From assembly GCF_001007935.1 (NCBI RefSeq), contig NZ_CP011451.1:3534001-3598000 (forward strand): 64,000 nucleotides of DNA, read 5' to 3'. Shown here piece by piece: positions 47,549 through 56,157 of this stretch. The position numbers and the translations under genes are program-made. How positions within the stretch are numbered: the first letter of the stretch is position 1; every line of letters begins with the position of its first letter. Source of the DNA: Nitrosomonas communis. Its GTDB lineage: Bacteria > Pseudomonadota > Gammaproteobacteria > Burkholderiales > Nitrosomonadaceae. The notes under the pieces were generated by a model that searched no databases, was not told where the DNA came from, and saw only the letters and a program-made list of their open reading frames with translations.

Positions 47549-49480
47549 TTAACGAACGGTCCAACTGAGACTATTTGCCCAGCATTCAAAATTACGGCTA
47601 GTGTGGATACCTCGCACACGCACTTTCATTTCTCCCTTAGATGAAACATATTTATCTGGACTCAGATTAATCACGGCAGATACAGTTACATCATCTGTAT
47701 TTCCAACCGTGCGCTTATCGAGCAGATCCCAATTGGCGGTCTTATAATTATACAAATACAAGCTTTGCATAACGTTTTTTCTAGAATATTGCCCCTTATA
47801 ACTTAGGGACAACTCGGACATACTTGCCGGCCAATCTTGTATTGTTGTGGTCGCATACCAGTCAGTACTTCTCCCATCAGCAGTTTGGAGAGATTTAATA
47901 TCATAAGTATCTTTATCAGCCTTTTTGAAACTCTTAAGCGTTCCCCACTGGTATTCACCTGTGCTAACCGTAACAGTTTCCGGGAAATAAGTTGCTGGCG
48001 TCAGCATAGGGTGAGTAATGTTGACATAAACAACAGCTTTAGCCCCCATATTCCGATCATCAACAATTGTATAGTTGAAGCTATCCGTACCTAATATATT
48101 AGGAGCCGGTTTATAGGTATAGATGTTGTCGCCATTGTTGAAAATAGTGCCACCTCGAGAGCTTGTGGTATCGACCGTAGCAACGTTAATCCCATCATTG
48201 TCTGGATCAGAATCATTCTTTAGTAACTCCAAAGCGGTAATAATAATTGGCCTGCCTTCAAAGGTGGTCACATTATCGTCATTAGCTATGGGTGCTTGGT
48301 TCGGCGACGCGGCAGGACTGAATCTGCCAGTATGCGTGCTGGTATCCACTTCAATAACACCTGTAGTGGTGTTACGATAATGAATAGGAGGTTGGGCATT
48401 AGGCAAAGGATGTATCACAGAAGAAATAAACTCTCCAATATCTCCCAGATTGGGTCTTGCATGAAAAGGCAAAGCGTTTGAGCATGTTCCCCATGATGAA
48501 AAACCGCTGGGCTCGCCCCATGCCATGAAATCAAAACCATATAGCAATGTTGACCACCATGCATAATCGAATTTATTTTCTTCAAATAACAGAGTGCAAT
48601 CTGTTTGGTTAGGGAAAACATCTGCCTGAGTCGTAATGGTGGCAATCTGGGTGCCGTATTTCTGCTTATAGGTATATGCTTTATCTGACCTATCTATCCA
48701 GATTTGCGGCTCTACGAAACTACCATTTATGACTTGGTAATGCTCCAATAAGTAGATATCCATAGCACCCAGACGTGGCGCTACACCTTGTGGGTTCATT
48801 TGAACTGATGAGAGGGTATTTGCGTAATAACCCGTCGTATAAGATATTTCATTGATGATATCTGTGCCAAACACATCATCTGGGTTATAACCATTAATGA
48901 ATGCCTTCAGGGATTTACTATGAACATAATCTACAATTTCGTTCTGCACTGTTCGAGTACTGCCAAAACCATATTCAGCTTCGTCCAGAAAGATACCGAC
49001 GACACCCATATTAGCCCATGCGTCAATACGTGCTTTCATTTCATCAACAGTAAGTGGCACAGGAATGCCGTTACACTGCCGTGCAGTATTTTCACCACCA
49101 ATAGATACATAGCCATATACCTGCGTCTTACCTGAGGGTGGCTGCAGCTGCTTAATAATTTGTTGAGTTAAGTCGTGATCGAAATGACTATTTTGATCGC
49201 ATCCAAAATACGGTATCTGGCCAAATGCTCCGGTGTATTGCGGGAACTGGAGTGAATCCCCAAAAACGACCGCATCATAATCGTTAAACACATCTACAGC
49301 GGTACTAATATTGCCATTCGCACCGTTGACTAAACTTGGCATGCCGTAATAAATAGCAATATTCTTCGGAGCTATAGTGTTCTGAGCATGCACTATATTA
49401 GTTAACCATACTGATGGCACCAAAGCAAAGAACAAGCATCCACGCATAAAATATTGCGTAAATCTTGCTGATAAATTCAT
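47549..49480 (-). CDS. Secreted GH114-like glycosidase with Ig-like tail
   Basis: A 643-residue exported protein. A signal peptide of about 32 residues ends NIVHAQ. Residues about 38-350 resemble the GH114 / endo-alpha-1,4-polygalactosaminidase TIM barrel: YGYVSIGGE, a likely catalytic Asp in VVGIFLDEAEYGF, and FINGYNPDD. Residues about 390-490 form a cadherin/Ig-like module with PIANDDNVTTFEGRPI and DSDPDNDG (calcium-type loop). The last 140 residues (from about 500) form a beta-rich domain of no known family. GAGGTG precedes the ATG. A role in exopolysaccharide turnover is inferred. No PEP-CTERM sorting tail is visible. Confidence 0.65.
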   Translation of the reverse strand: MNLSARFTQYFMRGCLFFALVPSVWLTNIVHAQNTIAPKNIAIYYGMPSLVNGANGNISTAVDVFNDYDAVVFGDSLQFPQYTGAFGQIPYFGCDQNSHFDHDLTQQIIKQLQPPSGKTQVYGYVSIGGENTARQCNGIPVPLTVDEMKARIDAWANMGVVGIFLDEAEYGFGSTRTVQNEIVDYVHSKSLKAFINGYNPDDVFGTDIINEISYTTGYYANTLSSVQMNPQGVAPRLGAMDIYLLEHYQVINGSFVEPQIWIDRSDKAYTYKQKYGTQIATITTQADVFPNQTDCTLLFEENKFDYAWWSTLLYGFDFMAWGEPSGFSSWGTCSNALPFHARPNLGDIGEFISSVIHPLPNAQPPIHYRNTTTGVIEVDTSTHTGRFSPAASPNQAPIANDDNVTTFEGRPIIITALELLKNDSDPDNDGINVATVDTTSSRGGTIFNNGDNIYTYKPAPNILGTDSFNYTIVDDRNMGAKAVVYVNITHPMLTPATYFPETVTVSTGEYQWGTLKSFKKADKDTYDIKSLQTADGRSTDWYATTTIQDWPASMSELSLSYKGQYSRKNVMQSLYLYNYKTANWDLLDKRTVGNTDDVTVSAVINLSPDKYVSSKGEMKVRVRGIHTSRNFECWANSLSWTVR

Positions 49481-49887
49481 ATCAACACCTCATTTAAAAA
49501 TTGGTTATTTTTAATATTTTTACTTTTTAATATTGAGTCTCCAGCGTAATTACCAAAATAGTCTGCAATCCTGACTTAATCATTACAGCGAAAGTATCCT
49601 ACTTTATTTAAGATTTCTGGAATTGTACTAAGGTACAACATGGTATTTTATCTTCTGGGAAATAGACCAGGAGCGTCATCAGGAAAACCGCACAGTAATT
49701 GCACAAGCGTAAGCCGATAATGAACCATAACTAACAGATCATGGCTTATGACTGACAAAACCTTTCTCCATATCGAAAGCGGAGCGCATCAGAAATGTGG
49801 GAGCATGAGGATCAAGCCGGTATCCATGCAAATTACTGAACCATTTAAACAGCGTGGTGTGGCTAATTTATCGGCTGTATTTGAATT
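49481..49887. other. 407-bp region upstream of the GH114-like gene
   Basis: No gene is supported. Short plus-strand frames (for example one reading WEIDQERHQENRTVIAQA near 49660-49710) may be remnants but match nothing I recognise. The GH114-like gene's promoter must lie near 49490-49600. The region ends at the terminal repeat of the IS4/IS701-like element. Confidence 0.4.
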
Positions 49888-49969
49888 CTAGAGTTTAGAG
49901 TAAACCATCTCCCACAGTTGGAATTTTTTCCAACTTGAAGAATGTAATGCGCTTGATCTTTTTGTGGTA

Positions 49970-51287
49970 TTACATGCTGTTGCTTTGTTCACATCTTGAA
50001 TTCCAGTTTTTATTCCAATCTGGTGGCATGAATTTTTTATATTTTGCATTCCACCATGACCGAATAGCAACATGCCTTAAAATATTGACCAGTCCTGTAC
50101 GAATCTGCCCGGCAGTTTGGGGCTGATGCTTGCGCCATGGGGAATGCTGACACAGTGCCGCTACTGCCAGCTGTTCAAGCAACTCAATAGCTGGACCAGG
50201 CCGTAGCCTGCCATGGTAATGTGTACCCAGCGGTGAAGTGTTTGTCGTGTTTGCTGCCATGCCTCTTTCATTCCCCAGGCTTGTTTCAATTGATTGAACT
50301 GGGTTCAATCGACCAGCGCAGGCTATAGCTTTCTACGATCTGTTCCGCAATTAACGTGGTGTCAGTGCTTAACAGAAGACTGGCTGTTTTCCATTGTCCG
50401 GGCTTATGGTCATTTTCAAGCTCGCACCAGACGGCCCGAACCAACTGACCGTTCAGAAAGCGCACTTTTGCCAGGGTGCAGCGCAAACGGACACGTTGTT
50501 CTTTACCATAGATAGGCAAGGTAGCAACCCAACGATGCAACTGCTCAGCCTGTTCGGGCGTAAGCTTCTCGCCGTATTTCCGGCTTCGCCCCCGTTGGCT
50601 CTTCAGCCTCGGCGCAGGTAGATCATATAGACGGGTATCTCTTCTGACCTGACCAATTACATCAAAGCCGCGATTGAGCATCGTGCTGATAACATATTGC
50701 CGCATATACCAGCTATCCATCAATACACGCACCCTCAAACCTCGCAACAGGCTCTGCACAGCACGCACCAGCGTATTAGCTGCAGCCAGTTTGCCGGTGT
50801 GGCTACCAGCTGGCATCAAGCGGGAAAGTAATGGCAGCGCTACCGGCTCCTTGCTGGCTCGACGAGTGATGATTGCCAGATTGACCCAGCATTGGCCTTG
50901 CACAAATGCAGGCAGATTGATCTTGTTGCCATGCTGGTGGTGAATCCGGCTGCCTGGTGCTTTGTTCGAAGCGCGCAACGTTACTGTATCATCAATCGCC
51001 AGATGGACCACATCGTGTGTCACGCTCGCTAACACCAGCCGCATAAATTGCCGTGCCAGCGCCAACCAGGACCATTTTCCCTGTTGCAACCATTTGTAAT
51101 AACTCGTCCAGTGATTGCGCATCGTCAGCATCAAATACGCATCCGTGACAAATCCTGTCGGCGTCAACATCGCCCCGATCAACAGCTCAATAAAGGTGCC
51201 TGTTGATCTTGGGGGTAGCGCTTTGGCTAAAAATGTTATCCAATTACACAGTTCGCCAGGGATACCAGCCTGTCCTTTTGCGTTCAT
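49970..51287 (-). pseudogene. IS4/IS701-like DDE transposase with two frameshifts
   Basis: From ATG 51287 the frame reads through LAIDDTVTLRASNKAPGSRIHHQHGNK (first Asp), VRVLMDSWYMRQ (second Asp) and YSLRWSIEP (Glu region) to about 50300. One base then appears lost: the next frame gives QFNQLKQAWGMKEAWQQTRQ. A second shift near 50190 leads to EQLAVAALCQHSPWRKHQPQTAGQIRTGL to 49970. All catalytic residues lie in the first segment, so the decay affects only the C-terminal part. Confidence 0.75.
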
Positions 51288-51325
51288 CGCGGCCTCCAGA
51301 AGTAAAATGACATTTCTTTCTAGAG

Positions 51326-51390
51326 GCCGCCTTTCTAAATAACTTTTAAGAACAAAGCTATTTAGAAAGGCGGCAACGATTTTTTCGTTG
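51326..51390. repeat. Two consecutive hairpins at an IS end
   Basis: GCCGCCTTTCTAAATA (51326-51341) and TATTTAGAAAGGCGGC (51359-51374) are perfect 16-bp inverted repeats with a 17-base loop. Immediately after, CAACGA (51374-51379) and TCGTTG (51385-51390) form a second small stem. The first can block read-through transcription into the transposase from outside, as seen in other elements; that role is inferred. Confidence 0.8.
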
Positions 51391-51463
51391 CTTTGTCAAG
51401 TTTTTTGCTACTCTTTTATCTTTGGGTAATTTTTTCCTTTAAGGGTGAAACTCTAGACTCTAG

Positions 51464-51814
51464 TTACTCATAACAATGCCTGAAATTCCCAGCACTCGGG
51501 GGCAGTCATACGGATAGTTTCCGGTAGTAGCGACCGCTCATAATTGGTAACTGGCGCATCAAATTATGCTTTTAGACCTGTGTTAGAGATAGCGCTATTG
51601 GCCAAAACCAACCAGTCAATTTCTCTGAATGAATCTCCAATATTTAGCCGAATAATATGAGACAGCCCTATTGTCATGATGCTGGAATTGTATATCGCTT
51701 CGTTTAGGATGATATGCAGTGAGCAAACTTGACAAACATAACAATTTTGTTGATGTCAAAGCATAGAAGATATATGGAAATTATATAATTACTTGTTAGC
51801 TGCAAGGAGATGCT
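51464..51814. other. 351-bp region without a gene
   Basis: Nothing recognisable. The last bases hold the ribosome site (AAGGAG near 51804-51809) for the GYF_2-RDD frame. Otherwise no palindrome or frame worth naming. Confidence 0.4.
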
Positions 51815-52592
51815 ATGACCGCTTGGTGGTATGCCGATAAAGACGAGAAAATCGGCCCGATTGGAATAGATGAGCTTAAGCAGCTTATCAAGTCCGACAA
51901 AATCGATGCTAAAACAATGCTGTGGCACGAAGGGATGGATGCCTGGCGACCTCTGGACCAAGTTGAAGAATTAAATGAGTTAGAGGCTGTAGTCTTGCCA
52001 TCTTTGCCACCAAAGGCTGATACTGACACGCTGAGTTATCCCATGGCTAATCGCTGGTTACGATTCTTTGCTCGTATTTTTGATATGTGTTGGGAACACT
52101 ATGCTCGTAGCCTTCATCTTGGGAGCTGTATTTAGCCGTTATTCCGCTAATTTTGTTGAGTGGTTTTATGAATCTGGTGCAAGTTGTCAATTATTCGGCT
52201 TGCTGTACCTACCAATTGCATTTATTTTAGATGCCTTATTATATCGAGCCATCGGAAATACACCCGGCAAGGCTTTGCTCGGACTGAAAGTAAAAACACT
52301 GGATGGTAAATCCTTAAGCTTTGCTCAATACCTCAACCGCAATTTCTCGATGTGGGTAAGCGGACTGGCTCTGGGGTTCCCTTTATTTACTCTATTCACG
52401 CTGGTACATCAGGCAGGCAGGCTTGGTGAAGGACAGCAAGCGAGTTATGACGAATCCACGGGATTTTGCGTGCACTCAAAACCTGTGGACTGGTGGCGCA
52501 AGACCGCTTTTGGTTTCGCCTTCGTGAGCCTTTTCGTAATTATAATGGCGCTAAACACCATGGAGCAGACCGGCCACGTGGAGCCATATTGA
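51815..52592 (+). pseudogene. GYF_2-RDD membrane protein with one frameshift
   Basis: The first frame (51815-52135) carries a GYF_2 domain (WWYADKDEKIGPIGIDELKQL, then ideal MLWHEGMDAWRPL) and the start of an RDD domain (RWLRFFARIFDMCWE). Near 52095-52100 the frame shifts by +1, and the RDD domain goes on as MLVAFILGAVF, with AIGNTPGKALLGLKVKT and two more membrane segments, to 52592. Removing one base in GAACACTATG restores a protein of about 258 residues. RDD proteins are multi-pass membrane proteins, some with transport roles. It may be a pseudogene or a sequence error. Confidence 0.75.
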
Positions 52593-52840
52593 GCGCTACT
52601 CAAAAAGCTACTCTTGGGAAAATCCGCTTACGCGGTTTAACGCCCAAATTAATTCTAGATGTAAATAGTTCGATCAACCAAACGATGCCGGCCAATAGGT
52701 ATATAAGTTCTCCAGGCGGGCTGATTGTGCTGTGGCTCTTGGCTTGGAACAAGATGCTAGCTATGCCTTAGATGACTATGTGAATACAGTCCAGAAAAGC
52801 ACAGTTACCAATGAAACTTACCATTATCTCGATTAAATTA
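52593..52840 (+). pseudogene. Possible ClpP-class protease fragment
   Basis: In a frame overlapping the end of the RDD gene a stretch reads KIRLRGLTPKLILDVNSSIN, then MPANRYISSPGG, a pattern like the ClpP/COG3904 'x-I-x-S-P/G-G-G' loop. After GGG the frame shifts and continues ADCAVALGLEQDASYALDDYV. No start with ribosome site is visible, and the fragment is short. The family call is tentative. Confidence 0.3.
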
Positions 52841-53526
52841 GAATTTTGTACTATTAGCTGCCCCGTCTGAATCTCAAAGCAACAATTCTACTGATCGGTA
52901 AGCGGCCTTTCGTATGACAGTAGCGCACCTTCATGATTGGCTGTATTGCCGGTACCGTGCCTTCCACCATGATTTAGTGTTTAGCTAGTTTTTGCTTTCT
53001 GCCATCGTGTAGGTTTTTATCAGCGCGAGTTGGCCTATCATTCTGCATGGGAAGCTTCTCTAATCTTCGAAAGTGCTACTAATACACTTCTCGAGGATGG
53101 TAACACATCTGATCAAGTGACGGTGCCGGTGCAGTAATAGACACAGATTTCGCTTAATCAAGATTAAATTCTTATCGTGAATTTTATCAGGTATGAGTTT
53201 TTATAAATATTTCACGATGCATTTTCTATAGACAATTCTATGTGAAAATGCTGCATGTAGACCGTCGAACTCTTACCAGTTTCGACGGCTTTTCTATTCT
53301 TTTCAGATATTGCCCTCAGTTTAAGCGAAAATTTAAAATCCCTACTAAACCTTTAACGGTCTGGCTTGTGTTGCTTTGATGGTTTCCATGATGCATTCTC
53401 CATAAATTGATTAGAAAAATGCTTTTTGGACTGAGTAGAATTTTTTAAGGTAAGAACTAAAGGCAGAACTGAAAAGGTTTAATAGATGTGTTACCCTTAT
53501 ATATCAATCACTTATTCTAACTATAC
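52841..53526. other. 686-bp region with degraded sequence and small repeats
   Basis: No intact gene. A 40-codon frame near 53015-53136 (RVGFYQRELAYHSAWEAS) may be a fragment. Two similar AT-rich stretches of about 45 bp (about 53213-53262 and 53391-53440) share GATGCATTnTCnATA and AATGCT; the first contains GCATTTTC/GAAAATGC inverted repeats. A terminator-like hairpin lies at 53262-53288. Confidence 0.4.
53262..53288 (+). terminator. Terminator-like hairpin without an upstream gene
   Basis: CCGTCGAA (53262-53269) pairs with TTCGACGG (53281-53288), loop 11, then CTTTTCTATTCTTTTC. It looks like a Rho-independent terminator on the plus strand, but no intact gene precedes it. It may mark the end of a decayed gene or a small RNA. 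Confidence 0.55.
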
Positions 53527-53614
53527 TGGCGGAAGCGGTGAGATTCGAACTCACGAACCCTTGCGGGTTGCCGGTTTTCAAGACCGGTGCAATCGACCAC
53601 TCTGCCACGCTTCC
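53527..53614 (-). tRNA. tRNA-Ser (anticodon TGA)
   Basis: On the minus strand the sequence begins GGAAGCG, and ends CGCTTCC plus G and encoded CCA. The anticodon loop reads CTTGAAAA with TGA as anticodon, flanked by an ACCGG/CCGGT stem. A long variable arm (CAACCCGCAAGGGTTC) marks it as class II serine tRNA, and GTTCGAATC is the T loop. The acceptor stem pairs fully. It stands alone. Confidence 0.95.
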
Positions 53615-53767
53615 AATGAAGATTAAAATAAACCAGCAGATACATGACAACATACCAGAAGTCATTTTTTTCTTCTGTTTATTTAATGCTGGGTAATGCT
53701 ACAAATCAGACTGGTTGGAATGATACCTTTTTAAAGCCGCTTTTACCAGCAGAACCCACCCTATCGA

Positions 53768-54223
53768 TTAACTATTTCGTACCGCAGCGAGCTGCTCAGT
53801 TAGCCGCTTGATCTCTTCTTCAGCCCGCCGTTGTTGCGTCACGTCATATTGCACGCCCAGGTAATAAAGGACATTGCCGTGCGCATCAAACAGAGGGGTA
53901 ATGATTAAATGGTTATAAAACATTTCGCCATTTTTTCTATAATTTTTGAGCGTGATTTCAACAGGCTGCTTATTTGCAATGGCTTCTTTCAACTGATAAC
54001 GTTCTTTCTGGTCACGATCAGTGCCCTGCAGGAAACGGCAATTTTTCCCTACCGTTTCCTCTTGACTGTAGCCCGTTATTTTTTCAAACGCTTTATTGAC
54101 ATAGACTAACGGCATATCCTCCTGATCAGGATCAGTCAATGTGATACCATTAACACATGAATCAAGAATTTTGGATAATACTTTTGGAATCAATCCAGGG
54201 TCTTTCTCAACGATAAAATCCAT
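53768..54223 (-). CDS. Short LOV-type PAS photosensor
   Basis: A 151-residue LOV protein without output domain. The flavin-Cys motif GKNCRFLQG has Cys62, which forms the blue-light adduct with FMN. Other LOV hallmarks are all visible: NYRKNGEMFYNHL (two Asn contacting the flavin) and GVQYDVT (the signalling Gln). An N-terminal helix (1-20) and a charged C-terminal helix (QQRRAEEEIKRLTEQL) flank the core, as in short LOV dimers. I start at ATG 54223, which has GGAG seven bases upstream; the frame opens at TTG 54235. The last gene of a three-gene minus unit with the SRPBCC and flavoprotein genes. Confidence 0.88.
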   Translation of the reverse strand: MDFIVEKDPGLIPKVLSKILDSCVNGITLTDPDQEDMPLVYVNKAFEKITGYSQEETVGKNCRFLQGTDRDQKERYQLKEAIANKQPVEITLKNYRKNGEMFYNHLIITPLFDAHGNVLYYLGVQYDVTQQRRAEEEIKRLTEQLAAVRNS

Positions 54224-54287
54224 CTTTTTCTCCAAAATTTTTCCTGTAATTAATTAGAACTTATGGCTTGGCAGACCACTAAGTTAA

Positions 54288-54758
54288 TCACAACAAGTCA
54301 GCTTCTATTAGACGCTTGATGTTTCTGACTGTTCTTTCAGCCCCGTCCTGAATGGCGATGCGTATAAGCTTCTCAAACGGCCTCATATGCAATTCGAGAC
54401 TGAGTAACTCAAAAGTAAACGTGATTTGAGTAGCGGCTGGATCGGCAGGCTGCAATAAATAATCGCAGCGGAAAGGATTCGATACGCCGGCGAAACAAAT
54501 ATGTACATGAGGCTCAAAGCTGACAATTTTAAACGTGGATTCTGAGCGGTTGCCTTGATCAACACGCACCTGCCGACATAGCGTTCCCAGTCCTAGCGGA
54601 CCATCGGTCAGTTTCTCCAACTCACGCACTTCCGGCGACCACCTTGGGTAATTATCAAGCAGCCCGGTCCCGATAAAATTAAAAACATGCTGCTCAGACT
54701 TCTGAATCACTGTGCTTGCCTTCCCTACAACCGGCTTATCGTTAAACAAATTAAACAT
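54288..54758 (-). CDS. SRPBCC-superfamily (polyketide cyclase-like) protein
   Basis: A 156-residue START/Bet v1-like protein: EQHVFNFIGTGLLDNYPRWSPEVRELEKL opens the helix-grip fold (seen in part: LLDNYPRWSPEV), and GTLCRQVRVDQGNRSE, TFTFELLSLELHMRPFEKLI continue it. Such proteins bind hydrophobic small ligands; the ligand here is unknown. AGGAGG lies before the ATG. It lies 26 bp downstream of the flavoprotein gene and 64 bp upstream of the LOV gene, in the same direction. Confidence 0.8.
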   Translation of the reverse strand: MFNLFNDKPVVGKASTVIQKSEQHVFNFIGTGLLDNYPRWSPEVRELEKLTDGPLGLGTLCRQVRVDQGNRSESTFKIVSFEPHVHICFAGVSNPFRCDYLLQPADPAATQITFTFELLSLELHMRPFEKLIRIAIQDGAERTVRNIKRLIEADLL

Positions 54759-54784
54759 AGCCCAGCCTCCTGCTTATCGATATC

Positions 54785-55948
54785 TTAAATCAGATAAGTA
54801 TCTATTCCAGTCAATAGCAAATCATATTGTGCCTCTACAATCTCTTTAATAATTGAGGCTGCTATACCGGTTACCACATTATTTTCGAGCGCCAGCCAGC
54901 CAACTGCATCCGTCGGCCCCAGGCTAACGACATAGCCTATATCATGGTGGATATAAGGTTCAAGTATTTTAAGCACTCCGGAATGCCGTAAAATATTGCG
55001 TGCTGCAAGCTTTCCCTTACGCACCGCCGATTGCGCGGTCATCGCATTAGAGCCGAAAGACTGGTAATGAGAGCAATCACCCGCAATAAAAATATGCGGT
55101 AAGGATTGACGGTTAATAATAACTTGTCCGAAAGCATTCGCCATAAGCTGGTTCCTCTGCTGCTTGCCAGAAAATAATAGCGCTAGACTGGAAGAAAGTT
55201 CATACTGTCTACCGGTATTCTTTTCTTCCAGTAGTATGAAGTTCTCCTGCTGTCCGCGGAAATAAGTATCGGGACAAAAATCAATATCAAGCTCAGCCAT
55301 ACGGGATTGCGCATAGTGAGCCAATCTGTCGGGAAACTGTCTGAGCACCCGCTCCCCGCTTTCAATCAGACGCACTTTGTTTTCTAATTTGTGCCGCTGG
55401 AGAAAATGTGCAATCTCAAACAGAAACTGTATCCCGGTGGCACCTCCTCCTATCACAGAGATAGGGGCTTTGCTGTCATCTCCCCCAGCCAGATGACTGC
55501 TTAGCAATGTTGAACCGGCCGTACTCATAAAATCATTCAAATCCAGGACGTGGGCTGAGTGATGATGAACTCCCTCTCTTGCAGGCGCGCCTGTGGCAAT
55601 CAGCAGATAATCAAATGGCAATGAATAATCATCCACTGTGATGCATTTATTATTCTGCCATTGCTGTAGAGTATCTTCGTCGAGCACGAGCTCAGCGCAA
55701 ATATGACGACAGCCAAATCGCTGCTCTAGCGTCGTAAAGGGTACAAGCAAATCAGATAAAGGATAGCGAAATGTTTCTTGAAGATGTGTAATCTTAAGGT
55801 GATGTGTTCTCGGGTCAATTATTGTGACTTCAGCATCCGGCATATATTCCAGCAGAGTGGTCAGTGCAGCGATGCCAGCATAACCCCCACCTACGATGGC
55901 TACTTTTAACTGCTTGCGAGCAGGTATATAAAATGGCAGAAAAGCCAC
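54785..55948 (-). CDS. NDH-2-like FAD-dependent oxidoreductase
   Basis: A 387-residue pyridine nucleotide-disulphide family flavoprotein. The FAD motif is VAIVGGGYAGIAAL (residues about 17-30), the NAD(P)H motif is SVIGGGATGIQFLFEIA, and the second FAD region is IFIAGDCSHYQ. It resembles type II NADH:quinone dehydrogenases and sulfide:quinone reductases, but the Cys pair of the latter is not seen. The C-terminal 50 residues are amphipathic and could bind the membrane. AGGAG precedes the ATG. As the first gene of the LOV unit it may provide a light-controlled redox activity (inference). Confidence 0.8.
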   Translation of the reverse strand: MAFLPFYIPARKQLKVAIVGGGYAGIAALTTLLEYMPDAEVTIIDPRTHHLKITHLQETFRYPLSDLLVPFTTLEQRFGCRHICAELVLDEDTLQQWQNNKCITVDDYSLPFDYLLIATGAPAREGVHHHSAHVLDLNDFMSTAGSTLLSSHLAGGDDSKAPISVIGGGATGIQFLFEIAHFLQRHKLENKVRLIESGERVLRQFPDRLAHYAQSRMAELDIDFCPDTYFRGQQENFILLEEKNTGRQYELSSSLALLFSGKQQRNQLMANAFGQVIINRQSLPHIFIAGDCSHYQSFGSNAMTAQSAVRKGKLAARNILRHSGVLKILEPYIHHDIGYVVSLGPTDAVGWLALENNVVTGIAASIIKEIVEAQYDLLLTGIDTYLI

Positions 55949-55995
55949 ATATTCTCCTTATTTTTTCCTGAATGAGAGGCTAGTTATTTCATTCT

Positions 55996-56076
55996 AAATC
56001 AAATATGACTTTGTCGGCATCACCTTGCCGTATAATTGATACTGTCTGCAGCTCGCCTTCGTGCCATCTTTGATTT
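55996..56076 (+). repeat. 80-bp intergenic repeat, copy B
   Basis: Bounded by AAATCAAA (55996-56003) and TTTGATTT (56069-56076). The inverse orientation of copy A at 31570-31649; the two share most of their length, with short substitutions and one indel. It lies between the flavoprotein's upstream region and the gluQ 3' end. Confidence 0.75.
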
Positions 56077-56157
56077 GGAATCACTACACATGAGAGTAAG
56101 ATGCATGGTTAGCGTAGCATGAAAAAATCCTATCCATGGTAGATTCAGAGTAATTAT

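Larger units (their letters stand above)
49888..51463 (-). mobile_element. IS4/IS701-like element with 14-bp terminal repeats
   Basis: CTAGAGTTTAGAGT (49888-49901) and the reverse complement of 51450-51463 (CTAGAGTCTAGAGT) match at 13 of 14 positions. The element is about 1.58 kb and carries one transposase on the minus strand. A large hairpin lies between the transposase start and the right end (51326-51374). Confidence 0.75.

Noticed and set aside
53527..53614. tRNA-Ser as an attachment site of an integrated island
   Set aside because: No integrase gene lies beside it and I could not find a repeated copy of its 3' end in the window.
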